NCBI RefSeq assembly: GCF_017488845.2
Contig: NZ_CP083371.1
Span: forward strand, 1,674,001-1,738,000
Direction: 5' to 3'
DNA length: 64,000 nucleotides
From: Ensifer canadensis
GTDB lineage: Bacteria; Pseudomonadota; Alphaproteobacteria; Rhizobiales; Rhizobiaceae
Both the position numbers and the translations under genes were made by a program. The notes under the pieces are model-generated. The model saw only the letters and a program-made list of their open reading frames with translations. It made no database searches and was not told the origin of the DNA. Below, in pieces: positions 9,268 through 18,017 of this stretch; the first letter of the stretch is position 1, and every line of letters starts with the position of its first letter.

Positions 9268-9294
9268 GCCTGAATGCCCTTTCGTGGTGTTGGT

Positions 9295-9957
9295 TCAGCG
9301 TTGCGCGTAGGAGCCGGCGCGCTTTTCGACATGACTGACGAGGAGAGCGGCGGGGATGGAGATCGAGGCGTAGAGAACGCCGGCGGCTAGCAGCGCCGGG
9401 AAATAACGGAAGGTGTTCGAGCCGATTTCATAGGCGCGGCTGACGAGTTCCGGCAGCGCGATGGTGAAGCACAGCGACGTGCCCTGGAAGATCAGGATCG
9501 AGAAGGCGAGCAGCGCCGGAAGCGCGACGCGCAAGCCCTGCGGCAGCAGGACGTAGCGCAAGGCATCCAGTCGATTGAGACCAATTGCGACGGCCGCCTC
9601 GCGCTGGCCATGCGGGATCGACTGCAGGCTGGCGCGAATGATCTCGCTGGTATAGGCGCCGGTGTTCCAGGCAAGCGCGATGACGGCCGCGGTGAAGGAC
9701 CCGAGCGTCAGGCCCGATGTCGGCAGGCCGAAATAGATGAACTGCAGCAGCACCAGCGCCGGCGCGCCGCGGCCGACCTCGACCAGGAACAGAGCCAGTA
9801 TCTTTGTCAACCGGCTCTTGGCGAGCACGCCAAGTGCAAGCAGCAGCCCGAACGGAATGCCGATCAAGAGGCTGAGCACCGTGACCTGCAGGCTGATCGA
9901 CAGACCCGACAGGAGATCGGGGAGCCAGGCGGAGAGTTCTTCGTAGCTCGGCAACAT
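9295..9957 (-). CDS. polar amino acid ABC transporter permease 2
   Basis: 220 residues starting [20 protein letters not shown] at 9957. It has about five membrane segments and the His/Glu/Gln-type inner-membrane signature, with the EAA loop in GQREAAVAIGLNRLDALRYVLLPQ. Its ATG shares one base with the stop of the preceding permease (TGATG), a sign of translational coupling. The reading frame happens to stay open far upstream, giving a longer 466-codon ORF across the preceding gene, but homology begins only at 9957. It forms the membrane pore with the neighbouring permease and the ATPase at 10598-11446. Confidence 0.92.
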   Translation of the reverse strand: MLPSYEELSAWLPDLLSGLSISLQVTVLSLLIGIPFGLLLALGVLAKSRLTKILALFLVEVGRGAPALVLLQFIYFGLPTSGLTLGSFTAAVIALAWNTGAYTSEIIRASLQSIPHGQREAAVAIGLNRLDALRYVLLPQGLRVALPALLAFSILIFQGTSLCFTIALPELVSRAYEIGSNTFRYFPALLAAGVLYASISIPAALLVSHVEKRAGSYAQR

Positions 9958-10601
9958 CAGCGGGCCACCTTTGCTTGCAGATAGCTGTCGGCGACGCGCG
10001 ACAGCCAGGCGACCGGCAGGCTCAAAAGGATGTAGAACATGCCGACCAGAGCGAAGACTTCGAGACCGCGGAATGTCAGTTGCGACAGCTGGTTGCCCTG
10101 GAAGGCAAGTTCGCTGACGCCAATGGTCGAAGCCACGGCCGTCTCTTTCATCAGGCCGATCAGGTAGCTCGCCGCCGAAGGCAGAGCGACGCGGAAGGCC
10201 TGCGGGGCGACGACGTCGGTCAGCGTGGACCAGCGGCCAAGGTTCAGCGCCGACGACGCCTCCCATTGGCCGAAGTGTATCGAGGCCAGCGCGCCGCGGT
10301 AGATTTCCGCCATGTTGGCAGCCGCGATCAAGCCGAGCCCGGCCAGCGCCGCGTTGAACGGGCTGATCGGGAAGACGCTCATTCCCAGGCCGAAGAAGAT
10401 GATGAACAGCCAGAGGATCGGCGGAATGCCGCGCACGATCTGGATGAGCACCATCGCCACGATCCGCAGCGGCAGGATGCGGCTCTGCCTGGCCGCCACC
10501 AGCGGCATCCCAAGCACGGCGCCGGCCAAGAACGCGCCGAGCGTCAGGGCGACCGTCCAGGGGAGCCCGCGCAATATGGCGAAGACGTCGGCCGTGCTCA
10601 T
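9957..10601 (-). CDS. polar amino acid ABC transporter permease 1
   Basis: 214 residues beginning [20 protein letters not shown], with about five hydrophobic segments and an EAA-type loop in [24 protein letters not shown]. It is coupled at both ends: a 4-base ATGA overlap with the ATPase gene upstream and a 1-base overlap with the second permease downstream. It pairs with that permease to form the transport channel. Confidence 0.92.
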   Translation of the reverse strand: MSTADVFAILRGLPWTVALTLGAFLAGAVLGMPLVAARQSRILPLRIVAMVLIQIVRGIPPILWLFIIFFGLGMSVFPISPFNAALAGLGLIAAANMAEIYRGALASIHFGQWEASSALNLGRWSTLTDVVAPQAFRVALPSAASYLIGLMKETAVASTIGVSELAFQGNQLSQLTFRGLEVFALVGMFYILLSLPVAWLSRVADSYLQAKVAR

Positions 10602-11446
10602 CGGTCGTGCACCGCCCGAAGGAAGCGCTTGGTGCGCTCCTGCTGCGGATTGCGCATGACGTCTGCCGACGGCCCCTTCTCGATGATCTTGCCATCGGCC
10701 ATGATCATCACCGTGTCGGAAACATTCTCGGCAAAGCTCATTTCGTGAGTGACAACGATCATCGTCATGCCGGTTTCTGCCAGTTCCCGCATGACAGCGA
10801 GGACTTCGAGGCCGAGTTCGGGATCGAGCGCAGAGGTCGGCTCGTCGAACAGCATCACTTCAGGGTCGAGTGCGAGCGCTCTCGCAATGGCGATGCGCTG
10901 CTGCTGGCCGCCGGAACAGCGGCCGGGATACTGTTGCGCCTTGTCGGCCAGGCCGACACGCTTCAGCAATTGCATCGACCGGTCGTCGGCGTTTCTGCGG
11001 CTGCGTCCGAGCACGCGCTCCTGCGCCAGGCTGACATTTCGCAACACCGTCATATGCGGAAAGAGGTTGAAGGACTGGAAGACCATGCCGACGCTGCGGC
11101 GCAGGGTCGAAAGTTCCGATCGCCCGGCGGGTGCGGCCGCGTTGAGCGAGATGTCGCCGATAGTGACATGGCCGCCATCCGGCGGCTCGAGATAGTTGAT
11201 GCAGCGCAGCAGCGTGCTCTTGCCGGAGCCGCTCGGGCCGATGATCGCCAGCACCTCTCCGGGCATCACCTCAAGGTCAATGCCGTCGAGCACCGTGTGA
11301 TTGCCGTAGTGTTTGCTCAACTTGTCGAGCTTGATAAGCGGCTTTCGCGCCCGGCCTTTTGCGGAAGGCATCCTTTTGGCGGCCAGAGCATCGTCTTCAG
11401 TCATTGTCGGTTTGCCACTCCCCAAGTGCAAGACAGCGCCATCCAT
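10598..11446 (-). CDS. polar amino acid ABC transporter ATP-binding protein
   Basis: 282 residues. Walker A is GPSGSGKST, the ABC signature is CSGGQQQR (Cys in place of the usual Leu) and Walker B is [12 protein letters not shown], with the switch His in VVTHEMSFA. The ABC core begins near residue 36 ([20 protein letters not shown]), so about 35 residues are an N-terminal extension. Alternative starts are the inner ATGs at codons 15 and 26; the first ATG (11446) follows GGAG at 10 bases and is retained. It is the first gene of the operon and lies about 180 bases from the perfect LysR-type palindrome at 11630. Confidence 0.93.
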   Translation of the reverse strand: MDGAVLHLGSGKPTMTEDDALAAKRMPSAKGRARKPLIKLDKLSKHYGNHTVLDGIDLEVMPGEVLAIIGPSGSGKSTLLRCINYLEPPDGGHVTIGDISLNAAAPAGRSELSTLRRSVGMVFQSFNLFPHMTVLRNVSLAQERVLGRSRRNADDRSMQLLKRVGLADKAQQYPGRCSGGQQQRIAIARALALDPEVMLFDEPTSALDPELGLEVLAVMRELAETGMTMIVVTHEMSFAENVSDTVMIMADGKIIEKGPSADVMRNPQQERTKRFLRAVHDR

Positions 11447-12143
11447 GACGATTTCGCTCCACTGCAGGCACGGATCGACTCTGCGCCGGGCAGGCCGCGT
11501 CCTGTTCGCTGAATGTATTTTGATGTTTGTCGTGCGCCGCGGGGCGAACGACAGTCGTTCCCGTTCTTTTCTTGTGGATCACCATAACGATTCGACGTCT
11601 GGTCGGCAGACGACAAAAATTGCAGAGCCGCATAACCTGAGGTTATGCCATTGGTGGGAGCGTTACACTGTATTGCTTGGAAACCGATCGAACGCGTGAA
11701 CTGCCAGGCGTTTGCGTGATGCGCAAAGCCATGCGAACGTCCTGCCGGTCAAACCAAAAATGGTTAATGCTGACGATCCGCGCTGTTGGCAAGATAACCC
11801 TATTTTAACCACGACCGATGAGCAAAGCCTTCAGATCGCTAGATATCGCTATGCTTATTGAGTCGAACGAAAATTGCCTGCGTCGTCCGCAAGTGATAGA
11901 AAGAGCTACAGAATTGCAACCGAACAGAGAAGATTCTTGTGCTTGTACACCCGGTTCGACGCTCGGAGCTTCGGTGTCCAGCCGCACCATAGGCGAGCAG
12001 CATTGACCGCGACACTTTTCGCGATAGCTATGCATAAGGGTCGACTGAAATAGTACGACCATGTATTTCGAGCACGGCGTCTCGATCATATCGATGGTCA
12101 CAGGCGGTCCAGTCAAAACCGCGACGGAAAGGGAAAGGCTAGA
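11447..12143. other. intergenic control region between divergent units
   Basis: About 700 bases between the transporter operon (minus) and the GGDEF-EAL gene (plus). It contains the palindrome at 11630-11648. Short open frames occur here on both strands, but none has a convincing ribosome site or recognisable composition. The stretch 11750-11815 is relatively AT-rich. Promoters for both flanking units are expected here; I could not assign -35/-10 boxes with confidence. Confidence 0.6.
11630..11648. promoter_or_regulatory. candidate LysR operator, site B (perfect palindrome)
   Basis: GCATAACCTGAGGTTATGC is a perfect inverted repeat with 9-base arms about one central base and a T-N11-A core. 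The near-identical site A at 3158-3176 overlaps the LysR gene start. I found no third full copy when scanning the window by eye. Located upstream of the ABC ATPase start, it is the best candidate for the activation site of the transporter-oxidase operon. Confidence 0.62.
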
Positions 12144-13823
12144 ATGTCAGGTACTGACTCGACGTTGTCTGCTGCGTCTTCCGTGGACGATACCGTCCTT
12201 GGCAATACTGATGAGGTCATCTCGCTTTATGACGAGGCTCTTCATCTCGTCGGGGCCTCGGTCGCGCTTCAGCGAAGCTACGAGGTGGCTGAACTGGTCG
12301 ATGCAACGCTCTGGCACGTCTACCCCGAATTGTTGGAGCCGGCCTCGAAGGCAATGGCAGAATCCGTTCTTGCCAACGGCGTTCCACGCAGCATCGAAAT
12401 CATCGATGCGCCCAAACGATCACGGCGGACACTGCTCGTCTTTCGCGCCGGACATGGCATCGGCGTCATCGAGACGGACGGGGCATCGGTCCGGCGGGAA
12501 GCCGCGAGCCAGGGCGAAAACGAGCGTGCGCTGCTGCTTCACCAGGCGACGCACGATGCCCTGACTGGTTTGCCCAACCGGCGTCAGTTCAGCGATGATC
12601 TGCGAAGCGTATTGCCGGCGGTTCATGAAAAGAAGCCGGCGCTGATGCAGATCGACCTCGACGACTTCAAACCGATCAACGATACGCTCGGACACGGTGC
12701 CGGCGATGCGGTACTGAGGATGGCAGCCGAACGCATCCGCAGCGTTCTGCGCGACGGGGAGGTCGCCTACCGGCTTGCCGGAGACGAATTCGCGATCATT
12801 CAGCGCGACGCCGATCAGCCTATGGAAGCCGAGCGGCTGGCCAATGCTGTGGTCAACGCCTTCAAGGAGCCTTTCACGGTCGACGGCATTTCGGCGTTCG
12901 TGGGTGCGAGCATTGGCATCGCCGTTGCCCCGCCCGATGGCAACGAGGGCGAACAGTTGATGAAGGCCGCCGACATCGCCCTTTATGCGGCCAAAAAGGA
13001 GGGCCGCGGCCGCGCCAAAACCTTCAGCCGTTCGATGCTGATCGTGCTGGAACAACGGGAAATGCTGCGCCGAAGCCTGCGCACCGCGCTTCAGGAAAAC
13101 CAGTTCTCCCTCGAGTATCAGCCTCTGGTGAAGCCGCCTTTCACCATTGTCGGATTCGAGGCGTTGGTGCGGTGGCGTCATCCTTTGGTGGGCATCATTC
13201 CGCCCAATGTCTTCGTGCCGATGGCCGAAGCCGATGGGCTGATGAGCGATATCGGCCAGTGGGTGCTTGAGCAGGCCTGCCGCGAAGCAACCAAATGGCC
13301 CTCGCATTTTACCGTAGCCGTCAACCTGTCTCCGGCGCAGTTCCTGCACGACGGCTTCACTGATCGCGTGTCGCAGACGCTGGATATGGTCGGATTGCGG
13401 GCGGACCGGCTCGAACTCGAAGTGACCGAATCGGTTCTGCTTGAGAAGACGACCAACAATCTCGACACACTCAATACGCTGAACGTCCTCGGCATTCAGA
13501 TCTCGCTCGACGATTTCGGTACCTACTATTCATCGCTGAGTTATCTCAAGAACTTCCCGTTCGACACGATCAAGATCGACCGCTATTTCATCAAGGATCT
13601 GGAGAACGACGAGAAGAGCCAGGTGATCGTGCGTTCGATAATCGCGCTCGCGCACGGGCTGGGAATGTCAGTGACCGCGGAAGGCGTCGAAACGCGGGCG
13701 CAGGCCCTATGGCTGGACCACGAAGGCTGCGATCGATTGCAGGGGTATTTCCTTGGTGTTCCGATGCCGCCCAATACAATCGACAGTTACTTGCGCCAAT
13801 CGTCGACGATGGAAATATCATAA
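12144..13823 (+). CDS. diguanylate cyclase/phosphodiesterase (GGDEF-EAL)
   Basis: 559 residues. Residues 1-130 show no recognised sensor motif and no obvious membrane span. The GGDEF domain follows (HDALTGLPNRRQF, DLDDFKPINDTLGHGAGDAV, active-site AGDEF at 212-216), then an EAL domain with EALVRW at 339-344, EVTESVLL, LDDFGTYYSSLSYL and a late AEGVET. AGDEF is a tolerated variant of GGDEF; all main EAL signature stretches are present, so c-di-GMP hydrolysis is likely and synthesis possible. It precedes the partner-switch operon by 139 bases on the same strand and may be its output or an independent gene. Start ATG at 12144 follows AAAGGGAAAGG. Confidence 0.93.
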   Translation: MSGTDSTLSAASSVDDTVLGNTDEVISLYDEALHLVGASVALQRSYEVAELVDATLWHVYPELLEPASKAMAESVLANGVPRSIEIIDAPKRSRRTLLVFRAGHGIGVIETDGASVRREAASQGENERALLLHQATHDALTGLPNRRQFSDDLRSVLPAVHEKKPALMQIDLDDFKPINDTLGHGAGDAVLRMAAERIRSVLRDGEVAYRLAGDEFAIIQRDADQPMEAERLANAVVNAFKEPFTVDGISAFVGASIGIAVAPPDGNEGEQLMKAADIALYAAKKEGRGRAKTFSRSMLIVLEQREMLRRSLRTALQENQFSLEYQPLVKPPFTIVGFEALVRWRHPLVGIIPPNVFVPMAEADGLMSDIGQWVLEQACREATKWPSHFTVAVNLSPAQFLHDGFTDRVSQTLDMVGLRADRLELEVTESVLLEKTTNNLDTLNTLNVLGIQISLDDFGTYYSSLSYLKNFPFDTIKIDRYFIKDLENDEKSQVIVRSIIALAHGLGMSVTAEGVETRAQALWLDHEGCDRLQGYFLGVPMPPNTIDSYLRQSSTMEIS

Positions 13824-13962
13824 CACGGCGAGGGGCTATGCTGTCGGGTCGGCCACCGGCGCAAGGGCCGCCTGGCCGCTCACCGGTTTGCGTGCCTGAT
13901 AAATCAGCCTAGAAGTGCCTGCGGGCCGTAGAAAAGTTCCGCAGATGGAGGACGAAGCAAGC

Positions 13963-14481
13963 ATGGACGTCGGTAACAGTGTTCCAGCTGAAGCGATTTT
14001 TGAGCCCCTGCTCCAGTTCGAAATGGAGATGGGAACATTTCTCTCGGAGTGGCAGCATTGCGACCATCTCTCCAGCTATCTGGCCCGGATGATCAGCCAC
14101 AACAGGACCGATCCGGTAAGGCATTCGAACTTCTTCTCGTCGGCGCTCAACGAACTGCTTGAAGTTTCGTTCCGCAGCGGCGCCGCCAGCGGTCACATCG
14201 GTCTGGCGATCTACCGACATGGCCCGATCGAGCGGGTTCAAATCACGTTCCCATGCCCAGCCGAACAGGTCCCGTTCTACCGCGAGGCGGTGTCGAAGGT
14301 TGATCGCAGCGATGCACATGCCCGCTATCTCGATTCCATATCGACCGACATGGCGCCCAGTCGCGAGTCCATCCTACTTGATCTCGCCATCAATTTCGAC
14401 GCGAGCATCCGCATTGAGGAAAGCACATTGCACGCTGTCACGCTGATCGTCGACCTGCCGCTGGAAGGGCTGGTGAGTTGA
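13963..14481 (+). CDS. degenerate HATPase-like regulator, partner-switch paralogue
   Basis: 172 residues from the ATG at 13963, chosen because GGAGG lies 11 bases before it; GTG 13915 and ATG 13945 are in frame. By eye it aligns along its length with the HATPase protein at 18018-18578: WQHC against WKHC, NELLEVSFRSG against [11 protein letters not shown], and a matching final beta strand. The N-box Asn (Asn74 in the other protein) is Val68 here, and the glycine-rich [11 protein letters not shown] lid is replaced by DMAPSRESIL, so ATP binding is probably lost. Its stop overlaps the start of the STAS-methyltransferase gene by 4 bases. Probable role: non-catalytic binding partner of the STAS domain next door. 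Inference from alignment, not established. Confidence 0.65.
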   Translation: MDVGNSVPAEAIFEPLLQFEMEMGTFLSEWQHCDHLSSYLARMISHNRTDPVRHSNFFSSALNELLEVSFRSGAASGHIGLAIYRHGPIERVQITFPCPAEQVPFYREAVSKVDRSDAHARYLDSISTDMAPSRESILLDLAINFDASIRIEESTLHAVTLIVDLPLEGLVS

Positions 14482-15656
14482 GCGTCGCGGGCCTTTCTCC
14501 CAGTTTCAAGGCGGCGTTCGACGCCAACAGCCAGGTGTTTTCGCTCGCCGGCGTCATCCGGCCGCGGTCGGTCGACGAGATCGCCGATAGCATCGCAATG
14601 CTCAAGCAGGCGATCGACGGCGTGCGCGGCGTACTCTACGTCGACGTGAAACGCCTGATCCAGATGAATAACACCGCATTCCATGCCTTCGTGCGGGTTG
14701 CCCTCGACGCCTGCCGTGCCCGCGCCGACTTGCGCGTGGTGATCGTAACGTCGAGCGTCGTCGGCTGGGCCACCAGAATGTTCGGCCATCTCAACGAGAT
14801 CGAGCCGCAGATTACAGTCGAGGTGTACGATTCGACGTTCTATCCCGGACAGAGCTTCGTCGAAGACACCAGCTTCATCCCGATCCTGAGAACCCAGACG
14901 AAGATGACCTGGCGGCACGAGCGTTCGATCCTGCCTCGGCACGGGCTGCGGCCCGGCATTGCCATGGCCGACGTCTGCTGCGGCATCGGCGACTTTGCTG
15001 TTCTCGTCCAGAAGGAATTCCAGCCGGCAAGGATCGTCGCCCTCGACCACTCCAAGGCCAGTCTTGCCTATGCACGCGAAGTGGCGACCAACTTCGGCAT
15101 CACCGATATCGAGTACACCTACGGCGATGCATCAGAAATGCTGCTCGAGGACAACCAGTTCGACTTCGTGAGTTGCCGGCATTCGCTGCAGATTTTCAAC
15201 GAACGGGAGCTGCTCCTGAAGGAGCTCTACCGGATCTGCAAACCCGGCGGACGTGTCTACATCACCAATGAAAAAAACTCCCATTGCCTCGGCGAGCCCC
15301 GCGCTCAAAGCATCCAGTGGACCTACAACGAAGTTGCCAAACTGTTCAGTCATTTTGAAATGGACGTCGAACTCGGACCGAAAAGCCGCCGTTACCTTGC
15401 CGATGCAGGTTTCGACGACATCCTGGTCGAATCGTTCATGGTGACGAATCACGACGGCGATCCGCAGGACTTCGCCGACGTGATCGCCGCCTGGGAACAC
15501 GTCTATGCCGGCGAAATGGCTGTCCGGCGCGGTGATCCGCCGGAGTTCATCCAACGCTTCCGGCAGGGGTTCAGGGATCACATCTTTGCCGCGCTGCACC
15601 CCAAGGGCTATGCCGGCTGGCCGATCTGGGTCGCATCGGGACGCAAGCCGACATGA
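14478..15656 (+). CDS. STAS domain-class I methyltransferase fusion
   Basis: 392 residues from a TTG start that overlaps the previous stop (TTGA), implying translational coupling. Residues 1-125 align with the STAS protein at 18592-18930 (GVLYVDVKRL for [16 protein letters not shown] for LNSSGI), so this is an anti-sigma-antagonist-type module whose phosphorylatable Ser61/Ser62 pair is replaced by Asn65/Thr66. From residue 150 a SAM-dependent methyltransferase follows: motif I ADVCCGIGDFA (164-174), acidic LDHSKASL, YGDASEML and FDFVSCRHSLQIFNE, of the UbiE/ArsM-like type. Methyl acceptor unknown. It overlaps the phosphatase gene by 4 bases. A fusion of these two domains is unusual and suggests phosphorylation- or partner-controlled methylation. 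Confidence 0.8.
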   Translation: MSVAGLSPSFKAAFDANSQVFSLAGVIRPRSVDEIADSIAMLKQAIDGVRGVLYVDVKRLIQMNNTAFHAFVRVALDACRARADLRVVIVTSSVVGWATRMFGHLNEIEPQITVEVYDSTFYPGQSFVEDTSFIPILRTQTKMTWRHERSILPRHGLRPGIAMADVCCGIGDFAVLVQKEFQPARIVALDHSKASLAYAREVATNFGITDIEYTYGDASEMLLEDNQFDFVSCRHSLQIFNERELLLKELYRICKPGGRVYITNEKNSHCLGEPRAQSIQWTYNEVAKLFSHFEMDVELGPKSRRYLADAGFDDILVESFMVTNHDGDPQDFADVIAAWEHVYAGEMAVRRGDPPEFIQRFRQGFRDHIFAALHPKGYAGWPIWVASGRKPT

Positions 15657-18013
15657 AGGAGCCCAGTACCCCAAGCTCCCGCCTCGGCTTGAGATCCTTC
15701 CGCGCCAAGTTCGTGCTCGTTGTCGGCGGCGCCGTGCTGTTCGACCTGATGGTGACCGGCGGCCTTGCCCTTTGGAACGTGCAGAGGCTGTCGCGGGATG
15801 CCGCGACGGAAGTCGGTCAGGGCCTGCAAAAGGCCAACCAAGACTATATGCGCTCCTACGCGGAATCGACCGCCGCCCGCGTCAACCTGCTTCTTGGCCA
15901 GGTTCATACCGATGTCGGAACGCTCGCAGGCGTTCTGCAGTCGCAGATCGATCGGCCGGTGCGCAAATCGCAAATCGGCGAGGCCCTTGCCCGCGGCGCA
16001 CCCGGCGCCGTCACCGTCGTCTACGACGAGAAGGGCGGATGGGCTCAGAACCTGCCCGGCCCGCTCTCTGTGATCAGCGTCTGGGGATATCTTCTGGGGC
16101 CGGACCACCATCCGCTTCCTGACGTCCAGGCGGATATTGAGAACAGCGCGGTACTCGACCTCGTTGCGCCGAGCCTGCTGGAAAGCGGGCGCTCCAAACT
16201 GCAGATGTACTACATCGGCCCCAAGGAGCGGCCGATTTTCCGGACCGCGCCCTATACGGATCAGGCGCAAACCTTCGATCGGCTTTATCCCGGTCACAAT
16301 CAGGCTGAATTCTGGACGTTCTTCTTCCCCGGCATCTATGAATCCTGGGAGCAATGGGCGAAGGATCCGAGCCTCCGGCCGGTGGCGAGCGATATTACCC
16401 AGACGGCGCCCTATACCGACGCGATCACCGGCAAGCTCATCGTCAGCTTCTTCCAGCCGCTGTGGTCCCGCGATCGAAAGACGGTGGCAGGCGCCGCCGG
16501 CGCCGACATCACGCTCGACCAGCTGGCCGAGGTCGTGCAGAACGTCAAGGTCGCCGAAAGCGGTTTTGGCTTCCTGGCAATGTCCGACGGCAATGTGCTC
16601 GCCATCAACCCTGCCGGGGAAAAGACGATCGGGCTGCAGACCTCAAGCGATACCGGCACACAAGGTGTGACCGGTGCCGACCGCTCGCTGCGCAAGAGTG
16701 CTCAGCAGGCCATTGCGCAACTACCGCTCGGGCAGGACGGCGTGATCCAGCGCGTCATGCTCGACGAGGCCGGCGAGAAAGTGCCTTATCTCGTTCTCCT
16801 GAAGCAGCTGTTGCCGGAGAATTTCTGGATGTCCGGCCCGGTTCGCAAGGAGACGATGTCGCTCGGCATCGTGGTTCCCGAGCGGGAAATCTATGCGTCG
16901 CTGTTTGCCGCCCAGACAGGTATCTCGCAGGCGACCAACCGCATTCTCGCCTATCAGATCCTGGCGCTGCTTGCGTCTTTGCTCTTCGTGACGGCGGCGG
17001 TGTTCGGCATCTCCAAGCGCGTGACCGCCGGCATCAGTGCGCTTGCCGGCGCCGCCAAGCGCATCCAGGCGAAGGACTACTCGGTCCGCGTGCCGATCTC
17101 GACGCGCGACGAAGTGGGCGAAGCCGGCACGGCCTTCAACCGGATGGCCGAAGAGATTAGCTTCCACACCGAGAACCTCGAGCATCTCGTCGAAGAGCGC
17201 ACCAAGCAGATCGAGGAGGCCAATCAGCAGATCTCCGCCCTGAATAAGCAGTTGCGCAGTGAGAACCTGCGCCTGGGCGCCGAGTTGGCGGTCGCCCGGC
17301 AAATCCAAATGATGGTGCTGCCGAAAGCCGGCGAGCTTGACGAGATCGCAGAACTCGAAATTGCCGCCTATATGCGTCCCGCCGACGAAGTGGGGGGCGA
17401 CTATTACGATGTTCTGCGCGATGGCGCACGGTTGAAGATCGGCATCGGCGACGTGACCGGCCACGGCCTTGAAAGCGGCGTATTGATGCTGATGGTCCAA
17501 TCTGTCGCTCGTGCCTTGCAGGAAGCCGGCGACATGGATCCCAATCAATTCCTGAACCGCCTGAACCGGGCGATCTACAAGAACATCGTGCGCACCAACA
17601 CCGACAAGCACCTTTCCCTCGCATTCCTCGATTATGAAGGTGGCCGCCTGACGCTTTCCGGGCAGCACGAGGAACTGATCGTTGTTCGCAACAGCAAAGA
17701 GGTGGAGCGCATCGATACGCTGGATCTGGGCCTGCCGATCGGTCTGGAGTCGGATATCTCGCGTTTCGTCGCCACGCGCGAGGTCGCATTTGCCCGCGGC
17801 GACATGATCATCCTGCACACAGATGGTGTGACCGAGGCAGAGAACGCGGCGGGCGAATTGTTCGGCATTGAGCGGCTTTGCGACAGTGCGCGGCAGTTCT
17901 ACGGACGCAGCGCCGAAGATGCGAAATCAGGTATCATCGAAGACTTGATGGCGCATATCGGCAAGCAGAAAATACACGACGACATTACCCTCGTGGTCAT
18001 GAGACACAGGTGA
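15653..18013 (+). CDS. Cache-HAMP-PP2C (SpoIIE/RsbU-type) serine phosphatase, membrane sensor
   Basis: 786 residues. Transmembrane segment 1 is near residues 20-42, a large periplasmic sensor of Cache type spans about 45-425, transmembrane segment 2 is near 430-452, HAMP about 453-505, a short coiled coil about 505-545, then a PP2C/SpoIIE domain. Metal-site residues are visible in DEVGGDYYD (about 576-584), GIGDVTGHGLESG, ILHTDGVTEA and IHDDITLVVM. The family dephosphorylates STAS-domain antagonists in response to a signal. Here the likely substrates are the STAS protein at 18592 and possibly the STAS-methyltransferase. It overlaps the methyltransferase gene (4 bases) and is followed after 4 bases by the HATPase gene. 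Confidence 0.92.
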   Translation: MKEPSTPSSRLGLRSFRAKFVLVVGGAVLFDLMVTGGLALWNVQRLSRDAATEVGQGLQKANQDYMRSYAESTAARVNLLLGQVHTDVGTLAGVLQSQIDRPVRKSQIGEALARGAPGAVTVVYDEKGGWAQNLPGPLSVISVWGYLLGPDHHPLPDVQADIENSAVLDLVAPSLLESGRSKLQMYYIGPKERPIFRTAPYTDQAQTFDRLYPGHNQAEFWTFFFPGIYESWEQWAKDPSLRPVASDITQTAPYTDAITGKLIVSFFQPLWSRDRKTVAGAAGADITLDQLAEVVQNVKVAESGFGFLAMSDGNVLAINPAGEKTIGLQTSSDTGTQGVTGADRSLRKSAQQAIAQLPLGQDGVIQRVMLDEAGEKVPYLVLLKQLLPENFWMSGPVRKETMSLGIVVPEREIYASLFAAQTGISQATNRILAYQILALLASLLFVTAAVFGISKRVTAGISALAGAAKRIQAKDYSVRVPISTRDEVGEAGTAFNRMAEEISFHTENLEHLVEERTKQIEEANQQISALNKQLRSENLRLGAELAVARQIQMMVLPKAGELDEIAELEIAAYMRPADEVGGDYYDVLRDGARLKIGIGDVTGHGLESGVLMLMVQSVARALQEAGDMDPNQFLNRLNRAIYKNIVRTNTDKHLSLAFLDYEGGRLTLSGQHEELIVVRNSKEVERIDTLDLGLPIGLESDISRFVATREVAFARGDMIILHTDGVTEAENAAGELFGIERLCDSARQFYGRSAEDAKSGIIEDLMAHIGKQKIHDDITLVVMRHR

Positions 18014-18017
18014 GCAG

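Noticed and set aside
7540..9273. Plus-strand 577-codon ORF across the racemase and binding-protein genes
   Set aside because: It spans two clear minus-strand genes and their gap; no motif, no ribosome site.
9958..10695. N-terminal extension making one 466-residue permease ORF
   Set aside because: The extra 246 codons are a frame coincidence over the first permease gene; they are Arg/Gly-rich and lack membrane segments. The real start is at 9957.
11818..12006. Plus-strand 62-codon ORF in the 11.4-12.1 kb gap
   Set aside because: No ribosome site and no recognisable composition; left as intergenic.
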